32,511 nt of DNA, taken from contig CAZYPH010000012.1 of NCBI GenBank assembly GCA_964649095.1, positions 1 through 32,511 on the forward strand. Direction: 5' to 3'. The notes below the pieces were generated by a model. That model saw only the letters and a list, made by a program, of their open reading frames with translations. It ran no database searches and was not told the DNA's origin. Position 1 is the stretch's first letter; the number at the start of each line of letters is the position of its first letter. Positions 8,053 to 16,261 of this stretch are shown one piece after another. The translations under genes and the position numbers were made by a program. Source of the stretch: CAZYPH01 sp964649095 (GTDB lineage: Bacteria; Bdellovibrionota; UBA1018; UBA923).

Positions 8053-8755
8053 ACAATGACCTCGAAAAAATTGATTGATACGCTAACTGCAATTCAACCA
8101 TTGGTAGCCCAATGACGTTAGAATACGAACCATTTACACGTTTAATCATTGATAGACCCAGGCCTTGTGCTGCGTAGGCTCCGGCCTTATCGAGTGGTTC
8201 ATTGGTGTGGGCGTAGAATTCTAAAAACTCTAACGGCATTTTTTGAAAATAGACATCGGTCTTCACTAATTTTGTCACGGTAATTAATGGAACTGTAGCA
8301 GACCGTCGAGCCTTGATTGATCGGCCAGTTCGTTTTGACACTCGGCGCACTTGATTACTAACAATACTAAACCCAGTAAAAACAGAATGTTTTTTTCCAT
8401 TAAGGCGCTTGAGAATAGCGAAGGCGGCGCTATGATCGGCTGGTTTTCCAATAATCGAACCATTTAGCACCACCGTAGTGTCGGCACCAATCACAGCCCA
8501 ATCGTCGACATATTCTTTTGAGTATATACTTTGATAACAATATTTACGATCTACAGCGACCTTGAATTTTTCATGAGCTACCTTGGCCGCCTTTTCAAGA
8601 CTCAAACGCTTCACATACTGAGTAGGTGATTCTTGACGCTTCTTAGTTTCGTCAATGTCGGCAGGGCAGGTTTCAAAATCAATATTCATTTGTTTGAGTA
8701 ACTCAATACGTCTCGGCGACCCCGATGCTAAAACTACTTTCATGCTAGCCAGCAT
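8039..8755 (-). CDS. Maf-like nucleoside triphosphate pyrophosphatase, enlarged
   Basis: Maf/YhdE-type house-cleaning enzymes hydrolyse dTTP, UTP or modified nucleotides to monophosphates and have been linked to septum formation. Conserved motifs are present in order: LASGSPRRIELL at the N-terminus, CPADIDET, VIGADTTVVLNGSIIGKPAD, LNGKKHSVFTGF, DKAGAYAAQGLG and GSYSNVIGLPMVEL. The protein has 238 residues instead of the usual ~190-200. The extra length sits in two insertions: ~20 residues before VIGADTT (around VDRKYCYQSIYSKEY) and a basic one of ~20 residues after FSIV (around RRVSKRTGRSIKARRS). An alternative start is the ATG at 8743, directly before KVVLASGSPRR. It is followed by yggS with a 14-base overlap. 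Confidence 0.92.
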   Translation of the reverse strand: MLASMKVVLASGSPRRIELLKQMNIDFETCPADIDETKKRQESPTQYVKRLSLEKAAKVAHEKFKVAVDRKYCYQSIYSKEYVDDWAVIGADTTVVLNGSIIGKPADHSAAFAILKRLNGKKHSVFTGFSIVSNQVRRVSKRTGRSIKARRSATVPLITVTKLVKTDVYFQKMPLEFLEFYAHTNEPLDKAGAYAAQGLGLSMIKRVNGSYSNVIGLPMVELQLAYQSIFSRSLFGGR

Positions 8756-8779
8756 AAAGGCAGTACTTGCAATTGAAAA

Positions 8780-9757
8780 TCACTGATTGAGTAACATGAT
8801 GATACTAAACAGGCGGTACTGATCGCGATAAGTTCGAACATTATCGATGTGACGAAAGAGAATCGATACTTCTGTTAACTCAGAAATTTCACAACTGATA
8901 AACAGACCGTGACTCTGCTGCATCACGTGCGCTAAACCCAAACCAGCGCCTGCTGAGGTAGATTGCACTACGTACTCGTCATTTGAATAACTCTTACCCA
9001 AATGCTGACCAATAACTTTGTTTTTTTCTAAAGATCCAAAATGGTCTTTTACAGTAAAAATTGTCTGAGACGGCGAACGGAGCGTGGTAAATTCGACGCG
9101 TTCTCGATCTAATAACGCTCTGTCTTCAGAGCGTTTGGTTTGCGCATAAACCCGTTTACCTAAGCTATCTACTGGGGCGTCGAAGATAGCATTCATCAAA
9201 AGCTCGTCCACGGCGGCAATCATCATACGTTTAATACGCGGCTTTACGTCTAGTATGGTGCGGTCTATTTGTTCGAGTAAACGAACCTTATCATGTGCAT
9301 TTGAAAGTAATTGTGTCTCAAAGGTAGTATCTTCGGTCGGTAAAAAAAGCCCCTTTGTGCGCACCACACGGTTTTCTAGTGCTGCCTGAAATAACTCCGA
9401 TAGAATTTGGGTCAACGACTCATCAAGTTGTGCTGCGCGCACTAAACAATGCCCAACTAAATCACTTTTATTTAAGTAGTCTAATTCAGCAATAGGCCGA
9501 TCTAATATATAAAAAAATCTATTTGCATTTACGTGACCACTGTAGAGCCCTACGGTCTTATCGAGTGCATTTTCAAAGGCTCTAAATTGCTGTTCTGTAG
9601 CTAGATCGATAACGATAATAGCCTGCTCACTCTTAGATAATTCACCACACACTTCAGCAAGTGAACGTTGCGTGACACATTCCAGGTTCGCCTTCTTTGC
9701 GGCGCTGGTAACAAGGTCAACATCGGATTGATTTGAAGAAACAAGGTAGACACTCAC
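8780..9757 (-). CDS. Receiver-like / HATPase protein, probable anti-sigma-factor-type serine kinase
   Basis: A 325-residue two-part protein. Residues 1-~125 resemble a degenerate response-regulator receiver: strand-like VYLVSSN, then IIVIDLATE with Asp51 in the phospho-acceptor position, but the usual acidic pair at the N-terminus is missing. Residues ~150-300 form a GHKL ATPase domain with an N-box AAVDELLMNAIFDAP (E185, N189), G1 box VKDHFG (D238) and G2 box SAGAGLGLAHV (269-278). There is no H-box, as in RsbW/SpoIIAB-type kinases that phosphorylate STAS proteins. The gene overlaps the STAS gene by 4 bases, and a SpoIIE phosphatase is divergently encoded. Together these form a complete partner-switching set, although no sigma factor is nearby. 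The function is inferred from domains and context. Confidence 0.8.
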   Translation of the reverse strand: MSVYLVSSNQSDVDLVTSAAKKANLECVTQRSLAEVCGELSKSEQAIIVIDLATEQQFRAFENALDKTVGLYSGHVNANRFFYILDRPIAELDYLNKSDLVGHCLVRAAQLDESLTQILSELFQAALENRVVRTKGLFLPTEDTTFETQLLSNAHDKVRLLEQIDRTILDVKPRIKRMMIAAVDELLMNAIFDAPVDSLGKRVYAQTKRSEDRALLDRERVEFTTLRSPSQTIFTVKDHFGSLEKNKVIGQHLGKSYSNDEYVVQSTSAGAGLGLAHVMQQSHGLFISCEISELTEVSILFRHIDNVRTYRDQYRLFSIIMLLNQ

Positions 9758-10272
9758 TTTTGTGCTCGCTTCAGAAATGCGAAATATTCATCTGGTATGT
9801 CATCGAACGTAGCCTTGCCCGAACACTTGCCACACGGCAACTCTGGCAGTTCTAGTTTGTTGGTCAACAAGTCTTCTGACCGAAAGAGCCCAAGCAACTC
9901 TGTGTTACAACTACCGCAACAGAACGGCACGTAGATCGACTCTACCCGGCCCCCGCATACAAAATTTGAAATGAGATTGATCTGCTCGACCACCGCGGTG
10001 GAACACTCATGAAAGACCAGCGTAACGCCTTGAGCGGCCACAGATTGAAAATACTTGATCCACGCCTTTACTCCCACTGAGTTGATGCGTGTCACTTCTT
10101 TTAGCAGAAGAAATATTTCTTTCGTAGACGCTGGGTTAATTGCGCCAATCTGCGATTGAAAATCAACACTCTCCTCGATGGGCCCAACTAATTTTACTAA
10201 CAAGGTGTTTCCACGCTGTTCTTTTAAAATCTTTAAACTGGTATTTTGTGCAGGATTGATGTGATTCGACAT
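9754..10272 (-). CDS. STAS-like anti-sigma antagonist protein with C-terminal zinc ribbon
   Basis: The first ~108 of its 172 residues look like a STAS domain: TLLVKLVGPIEE, then LKEVTRINSVGVKAWIKYF, where Ser65 sits at the position phosphorylated in SpoIIAA/RsbV-type proteins, then GVTLVFHECSTAVVEQINL. The C-terminal part carries two cysteine pairs, CGSC (C119, C122) and CGKC (C147, C150), a likely zinc ribbon that ordinary antagonists lack. It is the first gene of the leftward operon, and its stop overlaps the start of the HATPase gene. The Shine-Dalgarno sequence AGGGAG lies 11 bases before the ATG, in the loop of a perfect hairpin (described separately). It probably acts as the phosphorylatable partner of the HATPase kinase and the divergent phosphatase. 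Confidence 0.78.
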   Translation of the reverse strand: MSNHINPAQNTSLKILKEQRGNTLLVKLVGPIEESVDFQSQIGAINPASTKEIFLLLKEVTRINSVGVKAWIKYFQSVAAQGVTLVFHECSTAVVEQINLISNFVCGGRVESIYVPFCCGSCNTELLGLFRSEDLLTNKLELPELPCGKCSGKATFDDIPDEYFAFLKRAQK

Positions 10273-10276
10273 GTCG

Positions 10277-10296
10277 GCAAAATCTCCCTATTTTGC
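10277..10296 (-). promoter_or_regulatory. Hairpin displaying the Shine-Dalgarno sequence of the STAS gene
   Basis: On the minus strand GCAAAAT and ATTTTGC form a perfect 7-base stem around the hexamer AGGGAG, the only Shine-Dalgarno-like sequence before the ATG at 10272. In DNA the same repeat sits in the 53-base divergent interval between the STAS and phosphatase genes, so it could instead be a protein-binding site serving both. Confidence 0.5.
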
Positions 10297-10325
10297 AATA
10301 TATTGGCAGCACTTACTATTTTAGT

Positions 10326-12194
10326 ATGGGTCAGTCTCAGTTCAAAGTACGAATTAGTATCGCTACAAAACTACTAGGACTAATCTTTCTACTCATCGTA
10401 ACACCGATCGTATTTTTAAATTTTTCTGTAATTAAAATTTTCTCAGAAGATAAAATCTCTTACATCTACGACACTCAAGCGACTTTGGTGCAGGCCTATG
10501 GTCGCGAATTTCTGAGCCTACTAACGCGCAGCGAAGAAACGTTAAAATTATCTGTCAGCTTAGTACCTGAACAAGAGGCGCTAAACCGCGCACGACGCGA
10601 CGCCATTGATACGACTTTTCTGAATCAACGCTCTGTTTTAGCCCTACAGATCAATCGTATCGACCCACAGACCCACGAGTTTATTAACGTGTATGAGAAC
10701 ACTCTAAACGATCAAGTGAGTAGCCTGGGTTTTAAGAATAGTGATTTTCGATTGGCGCCAACGCTTGCCAGCAAAGAGAGTAGCTCCACTCAGTACTTTT
10801 CACTCGCTAAGCCCAATCGCCCGCCACTGATGGCGATTTCATTTTTTGATTCCAAATCACAGATAGTTGCTATTGGATTTATCGACCTATCAAAATTTAT
10901 TTCTAAATCGACAAGTAAATATAGTGAATTTGCTATTTTAAATCAGAGCGGCGAACTACTTTTGCACTCGAATCCAGAGCGCTATTTCACAGAACAGTTA
11001 ACGGCGAAACAACACCCGTTATTTGTCATCAGTCAGAATAGTACTTTAGATTTAGGTGCCAGTGAGTTTGCTGATTCATCAATAAGCAACGGTGAGGCTT
11101 TCATCGGAAGCTACTACAAACCAAATAGTAAAATTTTAATATATACGTACTTACCGAAATCGATTGCCTTAGCCGCCTCGGTAAAACTATCTGAGAAATT
11201 TGCCGTACTAGCGCTATTTTCGATCGGCAGCATGTTAATATTAGGGTTATTATATACGCGTAGGTTACTAATGCCACTAAAGTCGCTTTTCGACGGTACG
11301 CAAATCATAGCATCTGGGCAATTCAACGTAGCGCTACCTGTGCAATCAAAGGACGAGATTGGTGCGTTAACCGTCGCGTTTAATGCCATGTCTGAGCGCA
11401 TTGCGGGCCTGTTAGAACAGATGGTTGAGAAGGCAAGAGTCGATCAAGAACTATCGATCGCCAAGAGCGTACAAGAAAGTCTGTTTCCACCGAAGTTTAT
11501 ACAAAATAAAGACCTTAGCATTGTTAGCGACTATCGCTCCGCAACGGAATGCGGTGGTGATTGGTGGGGCTATTTTCAACATGGCCATCGTCATCTCATT
11601 GCTATTGCCGATGCGACCGGACACGGGCTTCCCTCGGCTCTTATGACGGCTTCAGCACGCGCCTGTTATAGCGTCATCGAAGAGATCTTAACTAGTGAAC
11701 GGCAAAACTTTAGCCCAAGCGAGATCCTTCAATTAGCCAATCGCGTGGTCTTTGATTCTGCACAAGGCAAAATCATGATGACTTTTTTTGTCGCTGAAAT
11801 CGACATGCAGCAAAAAACCATACGATTTGCTAATGCGGGACACAATCCACCCTGGATTTTCAAGGCCAACGGCTCGGTAAAGTCACTTGTTGCCGACGGC
11901 CTACGTTTAGGTGAATCGATTACTTTTAACCCCCCACCAGTTAGCATGAGCGAATCGATTGATGATGGCGATCTCATCGTGTTCTACACCGATGGAATTT
12001 TAGAGGGCAAAAATCTGTCTCAAGAAGCTTATGGAAAGAAACGAACTCGATCGATCATCGCACACCATCGAAGCGCTGGTCCGCAAGCCGTAAGCGATGG
12101 TCTTCTGCAAGACTTTATGCAATTTAACGGCGCGAAAGAATTAGACGACGACATCACATTAGCCATAGTAGCCGTTCACAGTCACACTCCATGA
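10326..12194 (+). CDS. Membrane HAMP-domain SpoIIE-family serine phosphatase (RsbU-like)
   Basis: A 622-residue sensor phosphatase that would dephosphorylate a STAS-domain protein in response to a signal. A transmembrane helix at ~12-36 is followed by an extracytoplasmic sensor region to ~285, a second helix at ~291-313, a HAMP linker to ~368, a short coiled coil (LLEQMVEKARVDQELSIAKS), and the PP2C-like SpoIIE domain. The metal-binding motifs are present: ECGGDWWGYF, IADATGHGLPSALMT, ANAGHNPPW, FYTDGILEGKN and ELDDDITLAIV. The start chosen is the ATG at 10326; an upstream in-frame TTG at 10293 would add 11 residues. It is divergent from the STAS/HATPase genes and overlaps the next gene by 4 bases. 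The cognate STAS protein is probably the divergent one. Confidence 0.93.
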   Translation: MGQSQFKVRISIATKLLGLIFLLIVTPIVFLNFSVIKIFSEDKISYIYDTQATLVQAYGREFLSLLTRSEETLKLSVSLVPEQEALNRARRDAIDTTFLNQRSVLALQINRIDPQTHEFINVYENTLNDQVSSLGFKNSDFRLAPTLASKESSSTQYFSLAKPNRPPLMAISFFDSKSQIVAIGFIDLSKFISKSTSKYSEFAILNQSGELLLHSNPERYFTEQLTAKQHPLFVISQNSTLDLGASEFADSSISNGEAFIGSYYKPNSKILIYTYLPKSIALAASVKLSEKFAVLALFSIGSMLILGLLYTRRLLMPLKSLFDGTQIIASGQFNVALPVQSKDEIGALTVAFNAMSERIAGLLEQMVEKARVDQELSIAKSVQESLFPPKFIQNKDLSIVSDYRSATECGGDWWGYFQHGHRHLIAIADATGHGLPSALMTASARACYSVIEEILTSERQNFSPSEILQLANRVVFDSAQGKIMMTFFVAEIDMQQKTIRFANAGHNPPWIFKANGSVKSLVADGLRLGESITFNPPPVSMSESIDDGDLIVFYTDGILEGKNLSQEAYGKKRTRSIIAHHRSAGPQAVSDGLLQDFMQFNGAKELDDDITLAIVAVHSHTP

Positions 12195-13612
12195 AAGAGA
12201 AATTTAGTAAACTAGAAGTGTTTATTGTTCTCACCGGGCTAGCGGCAGTAACCCTGGCGTCTTACCTCATGATTACGAATCAGTCTTTGTTTGCGCTCAT
12301 TGGTTATAAATCAGAAACACTGCGCGCTATTGGGCATGTCGATTCTATTCTTGGAAAGGTTATTCGTAAAACCGATGCGTCGATCGCCTTTGAAAACATA
12401 GACTCACATCAGACGCTCTATCTAAACGACACGTTAATGACGGGACCTTCGTCTCAGGCTAAAATTGTGTTGTCGTTTGATAGACAAGAAAGGACCTCGC
12501 ATATTGTCCCGCCGAATACACTAGTACGCCTTATTTTAGCGGATAGTAATAATGGTCAACAACTCATTCGCATCGAAACTATCGAAGCACCAGCCGCACC
12601 AGCTGTTAGTGTCAGCCAGCGTACAATCGAAAAGAAAGTAATAATTGCGCCGCTCGAGGCCAAACTATTATGCCCAACAGATCTGTCGTTCACACCAACC
12701 CAATACAACAATCGACAACACGTCACGACAGTGCACATACTCAGTAATCGACGTGACATTCCACTGCATATGGAAATTCGCTCACCTACGAATGACACTA
12801 GCGCCAGTGCCATCACTACAAATGAACTGATTGAAAGGTATGACACTATCTCAGGTCAATCGACCATTGCACGCTCACTCGGACTGAGCCATGCCGGCAT
12901 CTACGTACTGACACTTTATGACTTTGATAACCGCGTGGTGGATTCCTGCAAAGTTACCGTGCAGGCAAAGGTACTAGGCTACTTTATCCTCGATGCCTCA
13001 GAGAGCCGAAGAAAGCTCAACAACCAGCTTCGACAGCAAGCCGTAGATAATAAAATTCCTGACTTCCGGCTGCAGTTTCGTCCGAAAATCGTACCAAACA
13101 CACCTCAAAGCCAACAGGTCTATAAGCTAGAGATTCGAGGAACAAAATCACCTACTATTCTTCGTAGCATTGAAACCACAGAATTAAGCGTGCCAATGGA
13201 AGGTTCTGATTTTTTTAGACAACCGCTCGAGTTTCGCGTGTCAGCACAATTGCAAAATGGTTTCACGGCGGAATCCCCGTTTGAAAGTTTTGGATTTACG
13301 TACTTGCCGCCCACGCCGAAATCCCCAGACCATCAATCTATGATATCTTTTGAACGCCTCAGGCAACAGGGGTTTCTTGTGCAACTCACCTGGAGCAAAG
13401 TCAACTTTGCACAAAAGTATCGCATTCAAGTTGGCACTAATGCCCAGTTCTCAGATCAACTGGTGCAGGCTGATATATTAGAGAATTTTTATATATTTCG
13501 AATCCCAACTCAGTTGCAAAAACGTGACGTCTTATTCTATTGGCGGGTCGACGCTCTATTTCAAGAAGGACACTCGGCAAAATCATCCACCTACACATTT
13601 GGCATCAATTGA
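12191..13612 (+). CDS. Membrane-anchored FecR-like domain protein with C-terminal Ig/fibronectin-like repeats
   Basis: A 473-residue protein with an N-terminal membrane helix (residues ~9-27) and the bulk probably outside the cytoplasmic membrane. Residues ~45-120 resemble a FecR-type domain: HVDSILGKVIRKTDASIAFE, LYLNDTLMTGPSSQAKIVL, VPPNTLVRLI. After an Ala/Pro-rich linker (APAAPAVSVS) come all-beta repeats. The last ~90 residues (VQLTWSKVNFAQKYRIQVG through FYWRVDALFQEGHSAKS) read like a fibronectin type III-like module. The gene overlaps the phosphatase stop by ATGA and so is translationally coupled. It could sense envelope state for the phosphatase or be an output of the pathway; the sequence does not decide. 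In deltaproteobacteria, FecR-like proteins are often unlinked to iron uptake. Confidence 0.75.
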   Translation: MKEKFSKLEVFIVLTGLAAVTLASYLMITNQSLFALIGYKSETLRAIGHVDSILGKVIRKTDASIAFENIDSHQTLYLNDTLMTGPSSQAKIVLSFDRQERTSHIVPPNTLVRLILADSNNGQQLIRIETIEAPAAPAVSVSQRTIEKKVIIAPLEAKLLCPTDLSFTPTQYNNRQHVTTVHILSNRRDIPLHMEIRSPTNDTSASAITTNELIERYDTISGQSTIARSLGLSHAGIYVLTLYDFDNRVVDSCKVTVQAKVLGYFILDASESRRKLNNQLRQQAVDNKIPDFRLQFRPKIVPNTPQSQQVYKLEIRGTKSPTILRSIETTELSVPMEGSDFFRQPLEFRVSAQLQNGFTAESPFESFGFTYLPPTPKSPDHQSMISFERLRQQGFLVQLTWSKVNFAQKYRIQVGTNAQFSDQLVQADILENFYIFRIPTQLQKRDVLFYWRVDALFQEGHSAKSSTYTFGIN

Positions 13613-13649
13613 TCGTAGTAGACTGCCCTTGTTACACTTAACGTAGCGT

Positions 13650-14477
13650 ATGTCAGAGAATGCAAGTGCCAAAAAATTAGATGGCGCCCCGGCCATAACT
13701 GAAAATAGCGGCGAATCGACCGATAAAAAATCGCCGTTTTTTCAAATCAAAGACCCTGCAACGATTCAACGTATCTTTAATCTACTACACCGCAAACAGA
13801 CGCTCATCACCTGCTGGACGGCCAACCAAAAGATGCGCTTTGAAACGACAGTCACTCAAAATTTTCAGAACCTAAAACGTATCTCGATTCAGTTTCCGGT
13901 AACTATCAGTGAAGCGCAATTTCTCGAAGCCATTCAAAGTGTCTCACCACCACGTTTAATGGCCTCGGCCCTAGTCGAACACAATATGTTCTTTTTTAAG
14001 TTCGACTATATTGATCCCAACCTGCCCTATATTTTGGATTTTCATACTCCGATTGAAATTTTTAAACTACAACGCCGCGAAACGGTTCGCATCCCCTACC
14101 AACGTAAGTTCGCCCCGCGTGTGAGTATTTTTGATCCGTCACAAAAATTTGATCCGAAACGAACGTTATACCCGCAAGATCTTATGCACTTTAGAGTCTT
14201 AGATTTGAGTGTAAAAGGCATGGGCTTTGCTGCCGCAAAAAACGAAACAGAGTTGTTTCGAGTGGGTCGTCTACTACCCTATATTACATTCAAAGTGCGT
14301 GGCACGGAACTGCGCACTCAAGGGATTGTTCGTCACAATCGAGAAGACTTTAATGATTTAAAAAAGCCCATGCTTCAAGTTGGCGTGCAGTTCCACCACA
14401 CTAACCCAGAAGTGGAGAAGCGCTTAACACAGTACATACTAGAAGAGAGCCGCCGGGCGTTTTCTTTGTTGCCCTGA
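13650..14477 (+). CDS. PilZ domain protein (probable cyclic di-GMP receptor)
   Basis: A 275-residue soluble protein. Residues ~35-135 resemble the YcgR-like N-terminal beta domain, and residues ~140-270 form a PilZ domain. Both c-di-GMP-contacting motifs are intact: the arginine motif QRRETVR (141-147) and DLSVKGMG (185-192). The loop between them is longer than usual (KFDPKRTLYPQDLMHFR), and the domain ends with MLQVGVQFHHTNPEVEKRL. The first ~30 residues are Ser/Lys-rich and probably disordered. It lies 37 bases after the FecR-like gene, probably in the same transcript as the phosphatase. The group may thus couple partner switching with second-messenger signalling. The target of the receptor (motility, adhesion, exopolysaccharide) cannot be read from the sequence. 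Confidence 0.88.
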   Translation: MSENASAKKLDGAPAITENSGESTDKKSPFFQIKDPATIQRIFNLLHRKQTLITCWTANQKMRFETTVTQNFQNLKRISIQFPVTISEAQFLEAIQSVSPPRLMASALVEHNMFFFKFDYIDPNLPYILDFHTPIEIFKLQRRETVRIPYQRKFAPRVSIFDPSQKFDPKRTLYPQDLMHFRVLDLSVKGMGFAAAKNETELFRVGRLLPYITFKVRGTELRTQGIVRHNREDFNDLKKPMLQVGVQFHHTNPEVEKRLTQYILEESRRAFSLLP

Positions 14478-14484
14478 TTAAACT

Positions 14485-15201
14485 CTACTTGGAAGTTTTA
14501 CTAACCAATTGATTGACGCGCGTGAGGGAATCGAATGTGCCAGCATCGCTCCACCAACCACGAAACTTACCAAACGTCATCGTACCGCTAGCAATATAGT
14601 GGTTGTTTACATCCGTAATTTCTAACTCACCACGCTGAGACGGTTTTAGGGTCTGAATGTATTCAAATACTTTGGCATCATAAAAATAGATGCCCGTTAC
14701 AGCCCAATCACTTTTTGGATTTTTTGGTTTCTCTTCAATCGAAACCACGTGGTCACCGTGCAATTCTGCTACACCAAAACGATGAGGGTCTTCGACTTGT
14801 TTCAGAAGTATACGAGCACCTTGTTTTTGTTGTTTAAACTTTTCAACATCTGAGGCGATAGAGTCTTCAAAAATATTATCACCCAAAATAACAACACACT
14901 GATCACCGCCAACAAAGTGTTTGGCTAGCCCCAGAGCCTGAGCAATGCCGCCGGCTTCATCCTGCACGCGGTAGGTGAACTGGCAGCCAAAGTCTTTACC
15001 GCTGCCCAACAGGCCGACCACATCGCCCATATGCTCGACACCCGTGACAATCAGAATTTCACGAATACCCGCACTCACTAAACGATCTATTGGATAATAG
15101 ATCATTGGCTTATTACCCACCGGCAACAAATGTTTATTTGTCACTTTTGTTAACGGAAACAAACGACTACCAGTACCACCCGCTAATATAATGCCTTTCA
15201 T
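14485..15201 (-). CDS. rfbA: Glucose-1-phosphate thymidylyltransferase-like nucleotidyltransferase (short RmlA form)
   Basis: A 238-residue nucleotidyltransferase that joins a sugar 1-phosphate to an NTP, here most likely glucose 1-phosphate and dTTP to give dTDP-glucose. The signature loop reads ILAGGTGSRLFPLTKVTNKH, and LLPVGNKPMIYYPI follows. Also present are VVILGDNIFED (the metal/sugar region), SIEEKPKNPKSDW and AVTGIYFYDAKVF. It belongs to the short form, lacking the ~50 C-terminal residues of the enterobacterial enzyme, like many archaeal and deltaproteobacterial homologues. Its start is 5 bases after the rmlB stop, and its AAAGGA ribosome-binding site lies inside the end of rmlB, so the two are co-translated. 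It converges on the PilZ gene with a 7-base gap. Confidence 0.92.
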   Translation of the reverse strand: MKGIILAGGTGSRLFPLTKVTNKHLLPVGNKPMIYYPIDRLVSAGIREILIVTGVEHMGDVVGLLGSGKDFGCQFTYRVQDEAGGIAQALGLAKHFVGGDQCVVILGDNIFEDSIASDVEKFKQQKQGARILLKQVEDPHRFGVAELHGDHVVSIEEKPKNPKSDWAVTGIYFYDAKVFEYIQTLKPSQRGELEITDVNNHYIASGTMTFGKFRGWWSDAGTFDSLTRVNQLVSKTSK

Positions 15202-15206
15202 ATATA

Positions 15207-16226
15207 CTATAATCCTTTGTAATAGCTTTCGTAAAACCGCTGGTGTTCACCAGACTTCACTTCTTTCCACCATATAGAATTCTCTATATACCACTTGATC
15301 GTTTTTTCGAGACCTTCTTCAAAAACGACAGTAGGCGCCCAATTCAACTCGGTTTCAGCCTTCGAACAATCAATGGCGTAACGCCAGTCGTGGCCTTTAC
15401 GGTCTTCAACCATTCGAATTAAAGAGTCGTCTCTGTTTAAAATTTTTAAAATCGACCGAACAACGTCAATATTCTTACGTTCACTACGACCACCGAGATT
15501 ATAGACCTCCCCAGACAAACCCTTTTGTAAGGCGCTGAAAACACCGGCGCAGTGGTCTTCGACATAAATCCAATCGCGTACGTTCTCACCCGTTCCGTAG
15601 ACAGGGAGCGGTTTGTTTTCTAGGGCGTTTGTGATCATCAACGGAATTAGTTTTTCTAGAAAATGATACGGGCCATAATTGTTAGAACACCTTGTAATCA
15701 CTGCATTCAATTTGTGAGTATGTACAAACGCACGCACCAAAAAATCACTCGCCGCTTTCGATGCTGAGTACGGGCTGTTCGGTGCTAGAGGAGTTTCCTC
15801 GGTAAATGCCCCACTATCGCCAAGTTCGCCGTACACTTCATCAGTCGAGACGTGCAAAAAACGACCGACAGACAACTGACGCGCGCATTCTAAAAGATTT
15901 AGCGTGCCCTGCACATTGGTCGTAACAAAGGGCTCGGCTGACACCACGCTGCGATCGACATGGCTCTCGGCCGCAAAGTGCACTATGGCATCACAGCCCG
16001 CCATCAGGCTTTCGCACAGCGGTTTATCGAGGATATCGCCCTTTACAAATCGGTAGCGCCCTGCAAATTCGCTTGCGACATCAACTAAGCTTCGCAAATT
16101 ACCCGCATAGGTTAATTTATCGAGATTTATGATGCTAATTTGCGGATATTTTTTGAGCACATGACGTATGAAGTTTGAGCCAATAAAGCCCGCCCCGCCC
16201 GTCACTAAAAGTTTTTGAAATTGCAT
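15207..16226 (-). CDS. rmlB: dTDP-glucose 4,6-dehydratase
   Basis: RmlB converts dTDP-glucose to dTDP-4-keto-6-deoxyglucose, the precursor of dTDP-rhamnose and other deoxysugars. From the chosen ATG the protein has 339 residues. The Rossmann motif LVTGGAGFIGSNFI is at 7-20, the active-site triad T128-D129-E130 is in STDEVYG, and the SDR pair Tyr153/Lys157 is in SPYSASKAA; NNYGPYHFLEKLIP and GENVRDWIYVEDHC follow. The start at 16226 places the Rossmann fold at the usual distance from the N-terminus; a TTG 12 codons upstream would overlap the divergent rlmE start. rmlC and rmlD are not in the window, so the final sugar is unknown. The pair rmlB-rfbA presumably feeds cell-surface polysaccharide or glycolipid synthesis. 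Confidence 0.96.
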   Translation of the reverse strand: MQFQKLLVTGGAGFIGSNFIRHVLKKYPQISIINLDKLTYAGNLRSLVDVASEFAGRYRFVKGDILDKPLCESLMAGCDAIVHFAAESHVDRSVVSAEPFVTTNVQGTLNLLECARQLSVGRFLHVSTDEVYGELGDSGAFTEETPLAPNSPYSASKAASDFLVRAFVHTHKLNAVITRCSNNYGPYHFLEKLIPLMITNALENKPLPVYGTGENVRDWIYVEDHCAGVFSALQKGLSGEVYNLGGRSERKNIDVVRSILKILNRDDSLIRMVEDRKGHDWRYAIDCSKAETELNWAPTVVFEEGLEKTIKWYIENSIWWKEVKSGEHQRFYESYYKGL

Positions 16227-16261
16227 TTTTTGTTTATAGCTTTGTGATAAGGCTAGAGGCA

